A DNA stretch of 64,000 nucleotides from Saprospiraceae bacterium. GTDB taxonomy: Bacteria > Bacteroidota > Bacteroidia > Chitinophagales > Saprospiraceae. The stretch spans positions 31,270 through 95,269 of the forward strand of contig BQJU01000026.1 in the NCBI GenBank assembly GCA_021604865.1. The letters run 5' to 3'. Position 1 is the stretch's first letter. Every line of letters begins with the position of its first letter. Shown here piece after piece: positions 37,767-47,258 of this stretch. A program made the translations under genes and the position numbers. The notes under the pieces were generated by a model. That model made no database searches, was not told the DNA's origin, and saw nothing but the letters and a program-made list of their open reading frames with translations.

Positions 37767-38723
37767 TTAATAGACCTGCTCCACCACTGCCCGAATAGTT
37801 TCCGAATCGCCCATGGTATAATAATGCAGACAGGGAGCGCCTGCTTCTTTGAGTTCTTTAGATTGGGCGGCGCACCACTCGATGCCGGCTTGCAGTCGAG
37901 CCTCAGCAGTTTTGGCATTGCTAACTTCCCTAACCAATTCGCTAGGTAAGTCGACATGAAACATGCGGGGCAGAGAGTTGAGTTGGTATAGCTTGGTTAC
38001 TGGTTTCAGGCCCGGCACAATAGGCACATTGATCCCTGCTTCACGACAGGCTTTGACGTAGTTGAAATAATGTTTGTTGTCAAAAAACATTTGTGTGACA
38101 ATATAATTGGCACCGGCTTCAATTTTAGCTTTGGTATGTACCAGGTCCAGTTCAAAATTGGGTGATTCAAAATGTTTTTCCGGATAACCGGCAATGCCGA
38201 CACAAAAGTCGGTTTTCACCCCATTTTCTATATTGGTGTCGAGGTATTTGCCTTTGTTCATTTCCCCGATTTGTCGGACCATATCAATGGCGTATTCGTA
38301 ACCGCCTTCTTCAGGGACGAAGCGCGCCTCAAATTTACGGGCATCCCCACGTAAAGCCAGTACATTGTTGATGTTGAGGAAGTTGAGGTCGATTAATACA
38401 TTTTCGGTATCCTCCTGAGTGAAACCACCACAAATTAAATGGGGCACTGCATCAACGCCATAACGGTGCATAATGGCGGCACAAATGCCCACCGTTCCTG
38501 GCCGCTTTCGGATGGCCGTTTTTTCATAATATCCGCTCTCCCGCTTCTTATAAATAAACTCCTCCCGATGGTAGGTCACATCAATGAAGGGTGGTTTAAA
38601 CTCCATTAGGGGGTCCAAAGTGTCAAAAATGGTTTGCATGCTTCCGCCCTTGAGTGGAGGCAATACCTCAAAGGATATGAGGGTTTGACCATTGGCCTTT
38701 TCGAAGTATTCAGTGACTTTCAT
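37767..38723 (-). CDS. metF: 5,10-methylenetetrahydrofolate reductase
   Basis: 318 residues from ATG 38723 (MKVTEYFEKA); the longer frame to 38849 has an implausible hydrophobic leader. The TIM-barrel flavoprotein is recognised by ISFEVLPP near the N-terminus, ALRGD in the middle, IAGYPEKH, ANYIVTQMFFDN and VPGLKPVT. It reduces methylene-THF to methyl-THF for methionine synthesis, in the cytoplasm. It stands alone on the minus strand. A TAGTTTTG box (38754-38747) may be its -7 element; no partner -33 box is clear. The downstream 37589-37766 stretch is GC-rich and non-coding. Confidence 0.93.
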   Translation of the reverse strand: MKVTEYFEKANGQTLISFEVLPPLKGGSMQTIFDTLDPLMEFKPPFIDVTYHREEFIYKKRESGYYEKTAIRKRPGTVGICAAIMHRYGVDAVPHLICGGFTQEDTENVLIDLNFLNINNVLALRGDARKFEARFVPEEGGYEYAIDMVRQIGEMNKGKYLDTNIENGVKTDFCVGIAGYPEKHFESPNFELDLVHTKAKIEAGANYIVTQMFFDNKHYFNYVKACREAGINVPIVPGLKPVTKLYQLNSLPRMFHVDLPSELVREVSNAKTAEARLQAGIEWCAAQSKELKEAGAPCLHYYTMGDSETIRAVVEQVY

Positions 38724-39031
38724 GATTCGATTTTCGATTGTGGGGACAAAACTAGCGATATTCTTTATAAAAATGAGGAATGAGCAGAGGAATGAGGGCG
38801 CAAAAGAAATGACAAAGAAAAGAAGACCAGATGATGAGGCGAAATACATCGTTTACTCCCACAGCTTCTTTTCTTCTTGTCAGCCGCCGATGAGCACTAT
38901 ATTAATGGCAATTGGTGCCCTAGCCTGACAGCTTTTATGCGATCTAAAATCAGGTGATCCGATGACTTTTATCATGGGAAAATGGTCGTTTTTTATCAAA
39001 AATTTGCATGGGTTGGTAAAAAACTGTATTA

Positions 39032-39051
39032 TTGACTGACCGTTCAGTCAA
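39032..39051 (+). promoter_or_regulatory. TetR-type operator
   Basis: TTGACTGA-CCGT-TCAGTCAA is a perfect 8-bp inverted repeat with a 4-base centre, of the GACTGAcnnnTCAGTC type bound by many TetR/AcrR proteins. It lies 19 bases before the tetR start codon, so the regulator most likely represses its own operon (39071-45046). Confidence 0.85.
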
Positions 39052-39070
39052 TTAAAAGATTCAATCAATT

Positions 39071-39658
39071 ATGTCACCAAGGTCAAAAGCACAAAATGAG
39101 GCCATTAGGAGCAAGAGTATCTTCCTGATCAAGGAGACGGCACTGGAATTGTTTGCTCACAAGGGGTATCACAGTACATCGATCAGTCAGATAGCCAAAG
39201 AGGCAGGTGTGTCGAAAGGGTTGCTGTATAATTATTTTAGTGGAAAGGAAGAACTGCTTGAAGTGCTCCTTTTGGAAGCGGCAGAAGAAATTGAAGTTGA
39301 GATCACTGAGATCATGGAAACCATTGCTGATCCTTTTGAACAATTGAAACAGCTTACGGGGCAGTCCTTTCTGATGATCAAAAATAACCTACATCACTGG
39401 CGCTTGGTGACTTCTCTTGCTTTTCAAACGGATGTGTTGAAAGACCTTGAATCCGTTTTAAATGCGAAAAAAGAGGTGCTGATTGGCCAAATGGTCGATT
39501 TATTTCGGCGACTGGGAATGGAGGACCCGGTAAATGAAGCCTTGTATTTTGCTGCGCTGGTAGATGGCATTATTTTGCACTATATGATGGTGGGTAAGGA
39601 CTACCCATTGGAAAAAATGGAAGCACTCATTTTGACACGATATCAAAATATCAAATAA
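39071..39658 (+). CDS. TetR/AcrR-family transcriptional repressor
   Basis: 195 residues. The N-terminal HTH is typical (YHSTSISQIAKEAGVSKGLLYNYFSGKEELL split over residues about 35-65), followed by an all-helical ligand domain. It is the first gene of the operon and sits just behind its presumptive operator at 39032-39051. The next gene starts 2 bases after its stop. By context it controls the LolA-like protein, the ABC transporter and the outer-membrane protein; the ligand is unknown, possibly a lipid or an envelope stress signal. Confidence 0.92.
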   Translation: MSPRSKAQNEAIRSKSIFLIKETALELFAHKGYHSTSISQIAKEAGVSKGLLYNYFSGKEELLEVLLLEAAEEIEVEITEIMETIADPFEQLKQLTGQSFLMIKNNLHHWRLVTSLAFQTDVLKDLESVLNAKKEVLIGQMVDLFRRLGMEDPVNEALYFAALVDGIILHYMMVGKDYPLEKMEALILTRYQNIK

Positions 39659-39660
39659 TT

Positions 39661-40413
39661 ATGAAAAGGATATTAATGGCCCTATTGGTACTTGTACTGG
39701 TTCAAACCACCTGGGCACAAGGAGATTTGACGGCACAAGAAATTGTCACTAAAGCCGATGAAAAGCTGAAAGGGGAGAGTAGTATAGCGGTTATCAAAAT
39801 GACGATTGTCCGGCCCAGTTGGAGCCGTGAAATGACCATGAAAAGCTGGAGTAAAGGTAATGAGCTCAGCTTGATTACGTTACAGGCGCCTGCTCGTGAT
39901 AAGGGTACGGCTTTTTTGAAAAGAGGTAAAGAAATCTGGAATTGGCAACCCACGATTGACCGTTCTATAAAAATGCCACCCAGTATGATGATGCAATCCT
40001 GGATGGGGTCGGACTTCACCAATGATGACTTGGTAAAACAGTCGTCTATGGTGACGGATTATACTCAAAAAATACTGGACAAGGAAACCATTGAAGGCCG
40101 GCAAGCTTACAAAATCGAACTGATCCCGAAGGAAGATGCCGCTGTGGTCTGGGGCAAGATATTGATATGGATTGATACTGCTGAATTCATTCAATTGAAG
40201 ACGGAATTCTACGATGAAGAGGATTACCTGGTCAATACCATGCTGGGTAAAGACATAAAAATGTTGGGGGGCAAATTATTGCCTGCCAGACTGGAGGTTA
40301 TCCCCGAGGATAAGGAGGGCAACAAAACGATTGTGGAATACCTTTCCCTGGATTTTGATCAGCCGATGAAGGACGAATTTTTTTCGATACAGAATATGAA
40401 GCGGGCGAGGTAG
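39661..40413 (+). CDS. LolA-like outer-membrane lipoprotein-sorting protein
   Basis: 250 residues with a signal peptide cleaved after TWAQ (about residue 20). The fold of the LolA/LolB family is indicated by LTAQEIVTKADEKLKGES at the start and by the pattern WSKGNELSLITLQAPARDKGTAFLKRGKEIWNW split across strands, as in the COG2834 group. Such proteins carry lipids or lipoproteins through the periplasm. Here it is linked to two FtsX-type permeases and a LolD-like ATPase, which supports a role as periplasmic carrier for that transporter. Confidence 0.85.
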   Translation: MKRILMALLVLVLVQTTWAQGDLTAQEIVTKADEKLKGESSIAVIKMTIVRPSWSREMTMKSWSKGNELSLITLQAPARDKGTAFLKRGKEIWNWQPTIDRSIKMPPSMMMQSWMGSDFTNDDLVKQSSMVTDYTQKILDKETIEGRQAYKIELIPKEDAAVVWGKILIWIDTAEFIQLKTEFYDEEDYLVNTMLGKDIKMLGGKLLPARLEVIPEDKEGNKTIVEYLSLDFDQPMKDEFFSIQNMKRAR

Positions 40414-40619
40414 GGAGAGGGTGATGGGGAGAGAGGGAGAGTGTTTTTTTTACCGCTGAGGCGCGGGGGACGCGGAGTTTCGCGGAGTAATTTGTTGAAA
40501 TAGAATTCTTTGTAGGCTTAGTTGGGAATTGAAGATTCTGAGGTAGATATACTTTGCTGGGGAGAGCCTAAATATGGATCAACACTAATAATTTAATGAT
40601 CATTAATGAATAACTTATC
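40414..40619. other. Non-coding gap inside the TetR-controlled operon
   Basis: 206 bases holding a GC-rich repeat-like segment (GCGGGGGACGCGGAGTTTCG) that resembles the common GAGGCGC..CGCGGAG dispersed sequence; a related reversed segment lies near 32830. No promoter box at correct spacing was seen, so the genes on both sides may still share one transcript. Confidence 0.4.
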
Positions 40620-41843
40620 ATGCTGACGAAACTGGCTTGGCGAAATATCTGGCGCAACCGGAGGCGGACCTTTATCACGGCTGGTTCGGTGATGTTTGCG
40701 GTATTTTTTGCCGTTTTTTTGAGGTCTATACAGGAAGGTACCTGGAATAATATGCTCGACAATGTGGTCAACTTTTATTATGGTTACGCTCAGGTGCACC
40801 GGGAAGGATATCAAGATGATCAATCTATTGACAAAGCGTTTGAGATCACGGATACTTTAAAAGAGCTAGCTGCAATTCCTTCCATTAAAAGCATTGTTCC
40901 CCGACTGGAGTCTTTTGCTCTGGCTTCACATGATGAACACACTACAGGTGTTATGGTGGTTGGCACTCAGCCGGATGAGGAAGATGGGATGACCCAATTG
41001 TCGGATAGATTGGTGCAGGGGAATTACCTCGATGCTGACGACAAATCGGCACTAGTGGGGTTGGGGCTGGCTAATTACCTGAAGCTGGGATTGGGAGATA
41101 CCATTGTTTTGATCAGTCAGGGGTATCACGGTGTAAATGCTGCGGGTAAATACGCCATTAAAGGCCTATTAAAGTTTGGATCTCCAGAATTAAATAAACG
41201 GATGGTTTATCTGGCCTTGCCGGAGGCGCAACGATTGTATGGAGCGGAGCAATTGGTGACCACTTTAGCGTTGAATATTGAAAATAAAGAAGCCACATCC
41301 AAAGTTGTTTCTGCTGTCAACAAAATGCTGGGCAAAGGCCATTATGAAGTTTTGGACTGGCAGGAAATGATGCCCGATTTGGTGCAAGCCAAGGAGTTGG
41401 ATACGGGAGGAAGTTATCTGGTGTTGTTTGTGCTGTATATTATTATTGGGTTTGGCATTTTCGGGACCATTCTCATGATGACGGAGGAGCGGTCTTATGA
41501 ATTTGGTATCCTCCTGGCTATTGGTATGAAACGTTTGCCTTTGTCCATCATCGTTTGGCTGGAAATTGTATTTATTGGGTTGATTGGAACGCTAGCAGGT
41601 ATGGTGCTTAGCTTTCCGCTGGTCTATTATTTTCATATAAACCCGATCGACCTGGCAGCAATGGGAGAAGATGTTGCAAAAACGTATGAAAAATTTGGCA
41701 TGGAACCAGTAATGCCGGCTGCATTAGACCCATCGTTGTTTTTAACCCAGGCGATTATCGTTTTACTGATTACTACTTTTTTGGCCATCTATCCATTTTA
41801 TAAAATCAATAAGTTGGACCCGATTAGTGCGATGCGGAGGTAG
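40620..41843 (+). CDS. ABC transporter permease, LolC/E-FtsX type (first)
   Basis: 407 residues: N-terminal helix (LAWRNIWRNRRRTFITAGSV), a MacB-like periplasmic domain (about 45-260) and three C-terminal helices with ERSYEFGILLAIGMKR, the coupling segment of FtsX permeases, ending LDPISAMRR. This is the topology of LolC/LolE (four helices). It is followed after 69 bases by a second permease of the same family, so the pair probably forms a heterodimer with the ATPase at 43147. Confidence 0.9.
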   Translation: MLTKLAWRNIWRNRRRTFITAGSVMFAVFFAVFLRSIQEGTWNNMLDNVVNFYYGYAQVHREGYQDDQSIDKAFEITDTLKELAAIPSIKSIVPRLESFALASHDEHTTGVMVVGTQPDEEDGMTQLSDRLVQGNYLDADDKSALVGLGLANYLKLGLGDTIVLISQGYHGVNAAGKYAIKGLLKFGSPELNKRMVYLALPEAQRLYGAEQLVTTLALNIENKEATSKVVSAVNKMLGKGHYEVLDWQEMMPDLVQAKELDTGGSYLVLFVLYIIIGFGIFGTILMMTEERSYEFGILLAIGMKRLPLSIIVWLEIVFIGLIGTLAGMVLSFPLVYYFHINPIDLAAMGEDVAKTYEKFGMEPVMPAALDPSLFLTQAIIVLLITTFLAIYPFYKINKLDPISAMRR

Positions 41844-41912
41844 CAGGTAATGGGCCATTTCGCCGTAGAGGAAAAAAGGATTATCAATTATAACCTATTA
41901 ATGCAAGAATAA

Positions 41913-43127
41913 ATGTTATTCAGAATAGCGTGGAAAAATATCTGGAGGAGTCCTACCCGAAGTTTTGTGGTTATGGGCGCCATCGTTTTGGGCGTTTGGG
42001 CGACGATATTCATGATTAGTTTTACCTATGGCATGGTGAGCAGTTATGTAGATAATGCCATTGAAAATCAAATTTCTCATATCCAGGTTCATGTGCCCGA
42101 CTTTACCAAGGATCAGGAATACCAATATTATTTTGAAAATCCGGAACACTTATTAGCGGAAGCTAAAATGGTAGAAGGATATCGGGCTGCAACGGTCCGG
42201 ACGCTGATTAAAGGCGCTTTTTCTACCAGCAAGGGGATGCGGGGTATTGAAATTCGAGGTGTTATACCAGCTGAGGAAGCCAATGTCACCAAATTGGATC
42301 AAAAGTTAGTCGATGGAAAATACTTTCAGGAGGAAGGAAAAAATCAATGCCTGGTCAGCCAGCGAATCGCAGATAAATTGGGGGTCAAGGTACGGTCCAA
42401 AATAGTGTTGACCTTTCAGGATTTGCAGGGGCAAGTAACGGCAGGTGCTTTTCGGGTAGTAGGTATATTTGATACGGGCAATGCTCCTTTTGATAATGGC
42501 AATGTATTTGTAAAAGAAGCAGACCTCAACCGTTTGTTGGGCGAGGAAAATATTGCACATGAAATGGCCCTGATCCTTAATGATCCTCGCCAGGTTGGAG
42601 CAGCCAAGGCGTTTTTACAGCAGGAATTACCCGATTTTAAGGTAGAAACCTATCGGGAAATTTCTCCGGATGTGCAATTATACGAATCACAAATACAGAA
42701 TTCCGTAAATATATTTATTGTCATCATTATGCTGGCACTGGTATTTGGCATTATCAATACCATGCTGATGGCGGTTTTGGAGCGCTATCGGGAATTGGGT
42801 ATGCTGATGGCCATTGGTATGAATAAGGTGCGGGTATTTTTAATGATTTTTCTGGAAACGATTTTTTTGGCCTTAGTTGCTTTCATACCTGGACTCTTAT
42901 TAGGTTACCTTTCGGTAAATTATTTTAATGTTTATGGCATCAACTTGTCCGCTTTCTCTAAAGGGTTAGAACAATTTGGCATGTCTAAAATGGTTTACCC
43001 TACACTAGAACAGGGCGTTTATTTACAAATGGCCATTGCGGTGGCCATCACAGGTATTCTGGCATCCATTTATCCGGCTTGGAAGGCCATCAACCTCAAG
43101 CCGGTAGATGCTATCCGGAAAATATAA
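41913..43127 (+). CDS. ABC transporter permease, LolC/E-FtsX type (second)
   Basis: 404 residues with the same four-helix layout as the preceding permease: IAWKNIWRSPTRSF at the N-terminus, a periplasmic domain, the coupling motif RYRELGMLMAIGMNK and the final LKPVDAIRKI. The two proteins are diverged paralogues, as LolC and LolE are. The ATPase gene begins 19 bases after its stop. The substrate is probably a lipid or lipoprotein handed to the LolA-like protein (inference). Confidence 0.9.
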   Translation: MLFRIAWKNIWRSPTRSFVVMGAIVLGVWATIFMISFTYGMVSSYVDNAIENQISHIQVHVPDFTKDQEYQYYFENPEHLLAEAKMVEGYRAATVRTLIKGAFSTSKGMRGIEIRGVIPAEEANVTKLDQKLVDGKYFQEEGKNQCLVSQRIADKLGVKVRSKIVLTFQDLQGQVTAGAFRVVGIFDTGNAPFDNGNVFVKEADLNRLLGEENIAHEMALILNDPRQVGAAKAFLQQELPDFKVETYREISPDVQLYESQIQNSVNIFIVIIMLALVFGIINTMLMAVLERYRELGMLMAIGMNKVRVFLMIFLETIFLALVAFIPGLLLGYLSVNYFNVYGINLSAFSKGLEQFGMSKMVYPTLEQGVYLQMAIAVAITGILASIYPAWKAINLKPVDAIRKI

Positions 43128-43146
43128 AAAGATAAAATCATTGATC

Positions 43147-43836
43147 ATGAGTATAATAACAACCAAAGCGGTGACCAAAGTTTACAACCCCACGACTATT
43201 CCCGTGGAGGCGCTGCGCGGTGTCGATTTAACAGTAGAGCAGGGAGAATTTACGGCCATTGTGGGCCCTTCGGGTTCCGGAAAAACCACTTTGTTGAATA
43301 TCATTGGTGGGCTTGACCGGCCTACCGATGGATATGTGGAAGTGAATGGCAAGGATATCTCCAAATTAAATGATAATCGCCTGATCGATTTCCGCAAGGA
43401 CAATATTGGTTTTGTTTTTCAGGCTTACAACCTGATTCCTGTACTGACGGCAAAGGAGAATGTTGAATTTGTGATGTTATTACAAAAGCGTAGCAAGGCA
43501 GAAAGAGATGCCAGATCGGAAGAATTACTGACCGCAGTAGGGCTAGATGATCAGATGGATAGGAGGCCCGCACAATTATCTGGTGGACAGCAGCAAAGAG
43601 TTGCTGTAGCCCGGGCATTGGCGTCAAAACCAAGCTTTGTACTTGCCGATGAACCTACAGCCAATCTTGACTCCAAGTCTACTGCCAATTTGCTAGACAT
43701 CATGGCCCGGCTCAATAAAGAAGAAGGGGTCACGTTTGTTTTTTCTACTCACGATCAGCGTGTCATCGACCGGGCTCGTCGGGTGATCACTTTAGTAGAT
43801 GGAGCGATTGCCTCGGATGAGAGAAAGGAATCGTAA
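43147..43836 (+). CDS. ABC transporter ATPase, LolD/MacB type
   Basis: 229 residues from ATG 43147; an upstream in-frame start at 43108 would overlap the permease. Walker A GPSGSGKTTLLN, Q-loop FVFQAYNL, signature LSGGQQQRVAVARAL, Walker B VLADEPTANLDS and the switch His in STHDQR are all present. The sequence type is that of the LolD/MacB/FtsE class, which works with FtsX-fold permeases. It energises the two preceding permeases. Confidence 0.95.
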   Translation: MSIITTKAVTKVYNPTTIPVEALRGVDLTVEQGEFTAIVGPSGSGKTTLLNIIGGLDRPTDGYVEVNGKDISKLNDNRLIDFRKDNIGFVFQAYNLIPVLTAKENVEFVMLLQKRSKAERDARSEELLTAVGLDDQMDRRPAQLSGGQQQRVAVARALASKPSFVLADEPTANLDSKSTANLLDIMARLNKEEGVTFVFSTHDQRVIDRARRVITLVDGAIASDERKES

Positions 43837-43864
43837 TCTAAATTTTCTTTTGAACTTTTGAGAA

Positions 43865-45046
43865 ATGAATAAGTGGCTCATTGTTTTTTGCTTTTTAGGG
43901 TTTCAAATAGCTGTAAATGCTCAGGAGGAGAAGCCGAAAAACTGGACATTAAACGGTTATGTAAAAAACCTGGAAAGTGGTTTTTTTTTCAATGGTGCTT
44001 ATCCTGATCTGGCTACACTTCAATTGGTAGATACTTTTCTTCAGGATAACCTGCTGCACAATCGATTAAATTTCTCTTGGTTTCCTACCTCTAAACTGAC
44101 GTTGCATGCTGAATTGCGCAACCGCTTATTTTGGGGAGATCAGGTGAGGGCCACACCCGATTATGCCAAACAAATCGATGAAGCCAGCAATGATGTTTTT
44201 AACTTATCGGCCATTTTGCTGGATCAGAATGGTTTTGTATTTCATTCGGGCCTGGACCGGCTTTATTTGGAGTGGCTAAGTGGTAAATGGGAGGTGCGAT
44301 TGGGGCGACAGCGGGTGAATTGGGGCATCAGCTCGGTTTGGAACCCCAATGATGTATTTAATGCCTTTTCCTATACGGATTTTGATTATGAAGAGCGTCC
44401 GGGAAGTGATGCAGTACGGGTGAAATATTATACCGGTTTTGCGTCAAGCATAGAGGTTGCTGCCAAAGCATTTGAAAATTTTGATGAAGCGGTCATCGCT
44501 GGTTTGTGGAGATTCAATCGCTGGAATTATGACTTTCAATTGTTAGGAGGGTATGTAAAAGGCGATCTGGCGTTGGGAGGCGGATGGGCTGGCAACCTCA
44601 AAAATGCTGGCTTAAAGGGAGAGTTTACCTATTTTATCCCGACAGAGGAAGAAAATGATCCGGCTTTTGCGGCTACGGTGGGTATTGATTACTCTTTTGC
44701 CAATTCCTTGTATATCAATGCTGGATTATTGTACAATAGCGATGGTGCTACTAAAGGTAGTGCAGGAGACCTTTTCAATTTTGAATTATCAGCGCGCAAT
44801 TTATATCCTTATCAATATGCGGTTTTTTTGCAGGGCACCTATCCTTTTACGCCATTGCTCAATGGTGGATTGGCCCTCATTTACAGTCCGGTTTCAGCGC
44901 AGGCATTATTTCTGAATCCTAATTTTACGTTATCAATTGCCCAGAATTGGGATTTGGATTTAATCGGGCAGATTGTATTTAGCAAAGAAGAAAAGTACAA
45001 AAGTCCAGTTCAGGCTGCCTTTTTACGGCTTAAGTTTAGCTTTTAG
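43865..45046 (+). CDS. Outer-membrane beta-barrel protein, porin-like
   Basis: 393 residues with a signal peptide ending VNAQ (about 20), alternating amphipathic strands, and a C-terminal phenylalanine (LRLKFSF) as expected for a BAM substrate. The block LGRQRVNWGISSVWNPNDVFN is shared with DUF1302-like and alginate-export-like barrels. It starts 28 bases after the ATPase stop and closes the TetR operon, so the set could span both membranes: permeases and ATPase inside, LolA-like carrier in the periplasm, barrel outside. The precise role is not known. Confidence 0.85.
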   Translation: MNKWLIVFCFLGFQIAVNAQEEKPKNWTLNGYVKNLESGFFFNGAYPDLATLQLVDTFLQDNLLHNRLNFSWFPTSKLTLHAELRNRLFWGDQVRATPDYAKQIDEASNDVFNLSAILLDQNGFVFHSGLDRLYLEWLSGKWEVRLGRQRVNWGISSVWNPNDVFNAFSYTDFDYEERPGSDAVRVKYYTGFASSIEVAAKAFENFDEAVIAGLWRFNRWNYDFQLLGGYVKGDLALGGGWAGNLKNAGLKGEFTYFIPTEEENDPAFAATVGIDYSFANSLYINAGLLYNSDGATKGSAGDLFNFELSARNLYPYQYAVFLQGTYPFTPLLNGGLALIYSPVSAQALFLNPNFTLSIAQNWDLDLIGQIVFSKEEKYKSPVQAAFLRLKFSF

Positions 45047-45433
45047 AGTGCACAGCAGCAAAAAATTGATGCTTTTCGCCATCCATCGGCCGCCATGCGT
45101 CTACTCTGCCTTCGCGAGGCTACGGCGAAGCAAGGCGCTGAGTCCTTCGCCAAAGGCTACGGCCGCGCGCCGTCGTCGAAGCCTTTCGCTTGCGCCGAAG
45201 CTTCAGCGAAGGAGCATGGCGCAGACGCCCGGAGAAAGCTTCGAGCGCAAGCGTAAGGCTACGGTCATGCTTCATCGTCGAAGCTTCAGCGTAGGTGGTC
45301 AAGGACTGAAATGTTTGCGTGGGATGTTGCGGGGGCTGGTTTTTGGTGGTGGAGGGTGCAGCCATTCCTTTGAGTTAGCGGCAACAAGTAAACACTGTGT
45401 ACGAAAAAATAACTTGTACGATAATTCAATAAA
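45047..45433. repeat. Repeat-rich spacer at the left border of the AT-rich gene array
   Basis: No credible gene. 45099-45150 is repeated in inverted orientation at 58963-59012. The right part (GTCATGCTTCATCGTCGAAG, GGACTGAAATGTTTGCG, CATTCCTTTGAGTTAGCG) is shared with the spacers at 47259, 50404 and 52413. It ends just before the AbiEi promoter. GC content drops sharply to the right. The open frame across this stretch changes with repeat copy and is not a gene. Confidence 0.75.
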
Positions 45434-45444
45434 TTGTATCTTTG
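45413..45444 (+). promoter_or_regulatory. Promoter giving a leaderless or nearly leaderless AbiEi message
   Basis: CTTG (45413-45416) and, 20 bases on, TATCTTTG (45437-45444) fit the Bacteroidota promoter. The ATG at 45449 starts only 5 bases after the -7 box, about where transcription should begin. An identical TATCTTTG box lies at 47656-47663 before the next unit, so units seem to carry their own promoters. Confidence 0.65.
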
Positions 45445-45448
45445 GCTT

Positions 45449-46441
45449 ATGGAACAAGAAATGCTGAACATAGCCATTGAAAACCTATCGACTACCACCG
45501 AGTTGATGATCGAAACAAGTCATTTACATGAGTCACCCAAGAATTATTACGATGGTGAGTTGAAGTTTTTTTATAAAGGGTTATCATTCGACATGCCATT
45601 TGTAGTTAAGCGTAGAGTTACACTTACTCAACTACCTTTTCTTCAAGAAGATTTGCCTAAAGAAGGGATAATAATAATGGAATATGCCTCCAAATCAATA
45701 AAAGAACAGTTGAGGAGGTTAGGTATTAACTATCTGGAAATATCTGGTAATGCTTATATCTCTTATGACAGAATTTATATATTTATAGATACAAATAAGC
45801 GAATCAAATTAGAAGACACTGATTCTAATGCCGCATTTTCTAAGACAGGACTCAAAGTTATATATCACTTATTAAGTAATAAGGATTCGATAAACTATTC
45901 TTATAGAAAGTTAGGTGAAATTTCTGGTGTATCTATTGATACTATAGGGCGTGTTTATAGAGAGCTAGTACGTGATAAGTATTTTGTTAAAGTCAGTAAC
46001 AGGAAGTATAAGATTATTGACTATGATAGACTATTTAAAGACTGGGTTACTTTATTTAACAAGACGCTAAGGCCAAAATTGAAAAAAAGGTCATTTCGAT
46101 TCAGTAACAATCAAAGCATCCAATCCTTACTTGCAGCAAATTTTAATGGTAAGATTAGTGGAGAATTAGCTGCTGAAAAATTATCTAGTTATAATATTGC
46201 TGAAAAAGCTAATATTTATGTTAAAGGTTCGTTTGTTGATTTAGCTATGAAATTAGATTTAAGACCTGATAAGAATGGACAAATTACAATGATTGAGCAG
46301 TTTTGGAACGACAGCTCTGATAATTCTGAGCGAATAGCAGATTTACCTTTAGTATATGCCGACCTGATTTCAGATCCAAAGCCCCGAAATTTAGAAACTG
46401 CTAAATTGATTTTCAATGAGTATGCCTACCAATCTTTATGA
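45449..46441 (+). CDS. AbiEi-type antitoxin (type IV toxin-antitoxin)
   Basis: 330 residues from ATG 45449. The central winged helix (YSYRKLGEISGVSIDTIGRVYRELV split over about 148-172) and the C-terminal ending LVYADLISDPKPRNLETAKLIFNEY are typical of the AbiEi_2 family of transcriptional antitoxins. The partner nucleotidyltransferase gene overlaps it by 26 bases. AbiE systems stop phage spread by growth arrest; AbiEi represses the operon and neutralises AbiEii. It is the first unit of the AT-rich array and carries its own promoter. Confidence 0.82.
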   Translation: MEQEMLNIAIENLSTTTELMIETSHLHESPKNYYDGELKFFYKGLSFDMPFVVKRRVTLTQLPFLQEDLPKEGIIIMEYASKSIKEQLRRLGINYLEISGNAYISYDRIYIFIDTNKRIKLEDTDSNAAFSKTGLKVIYHLLSNKDSINYSYRKLGEISGVSIDTIGRVYRELVRDKYFVKVSNRKYKIIDYDRLFKDWVTLFNKTLRPKLKKRSFRFSNNQSIQSLLAANFNGKISGELAAEKLSSYNIAEKANIYVKGSFVDLAMKLDLRPDKNGQITMIEQFWNDSSDNSERIADLPLVYADLISDPKPRNLETAKLIFNEYAYQSL

Positions 46442-47258
46442 AGCACTTGGAAACAAATACCTGAAGAATATTATATCTGACACAATTGAAGCTGCGAACG
46501 AATTAGATATAGATTTCTTTGGTGTCGGGGCGTTGGCTAGAAACGTATGGTATGTAGAAAATGATCGTGCCCCAAGAGGTACTAAGGATGTAGATTTTGG
46601 TGTTTATATACCAGACGCCAATACGTATTCTGCATTAAAATCAAAGTTAATAAAAGACTACAAATACGTTCAGTCATCAGAAAATGCGTTTTGTTTGATT
46701 TCTCCAGATAATATCCCTGTTGATTTTCTGCCGTTTGGTGAGATTGAGAATCAAGTCAAAGTACTTATTGATGGCAAGGGTTTAACAACTATAAAACTTG
46801 ATGGGTTTAAGGAAGTATATGATGAAGGAGTTAGAGAAGTTGAAATTGGATCACAGAGAATCAATATATGCACTATTCCTTCTGTAGTTTTATTGAAATT
46901 GATAGCATATGATGATAGACCCGAATATCGATCTAAAGACCCATTAGATGTGTCCTCAATAATTAATGAGTTTCCTCACATTGAATCTGACTTATTATGG
47001 GAAGATTATAGTCACCTTTATGATCAGGATATTTCTCACGAAGAGATTGGTACAATTGTGTTAGGCAGTGAGGTTGGTAAATTGATTTGTCAGAACAAGG
47101 AATTACTTGATAGAGTTCTGCGGATAATACAGGATGGTATAGACTTGAATAGTTCTCTTGCGCCTGGAATGATAATCGACAGCACGAATGAAACAGTAGA
47201 ACAAAAGCAACACTTATTAAGGCTATTTAAAAAGGGTATAGAAAATGTGTGCCGCTAA
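46416..47258 (+). CDS. AbiEii-like nucleotidyltransferase toxin
   Basis: 280 residues; a second possible start (MPTNLYEAL) lies two codons in. The nucleotidyltransferase core shows FGVGALARNVWY and GTKDVDFGV (the metal-binding DxD as DVD), then VDFLPFG. The family transfers nucleotides to tRNA acceptor stems in characterised relatives (MenT/AbiEii group). It overlaps the AbiEi gene, the usual arrangement. Its stop codon TAA lies inside GCTAAC at 47255-47260, which also forms the left core of the following spacer repeat, as in integron cassettes. Confidence 0.8.
   Translation: MSMPTNLYEALGNKYLKNIISDTIEAANELDIDFFGVGALARNVWYVENDRAPRGTKDVDFGVYIPDANTYSALKSKLIKDYKYVQSSENAFCLISPDNIPVDFLPFGEIENQVKVLIDGKGLTTIKLDGFKEVYDEGVREVEIGSQRINICTIPSVVLLKLIAYDDRPEYRSKDPLDVSSIINEFPHIESDLLWEDYSHLYDQDISHEEIGTIVLGSEVGKLICQNKELLDRVLRIIQDGIDLNSSLAPGMIIDSTNETVEQKQHLLRLFKKGIENVCR

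Noticed and set aside
44973..45467. 164-codon frame running from the outer-membrane protein gene into the AbiEi gene
   Set aside because: It overlaps the end of a clear barrel gene and then crosses GC-rich repeats; composition is Arg/Ser-rich low complexity.
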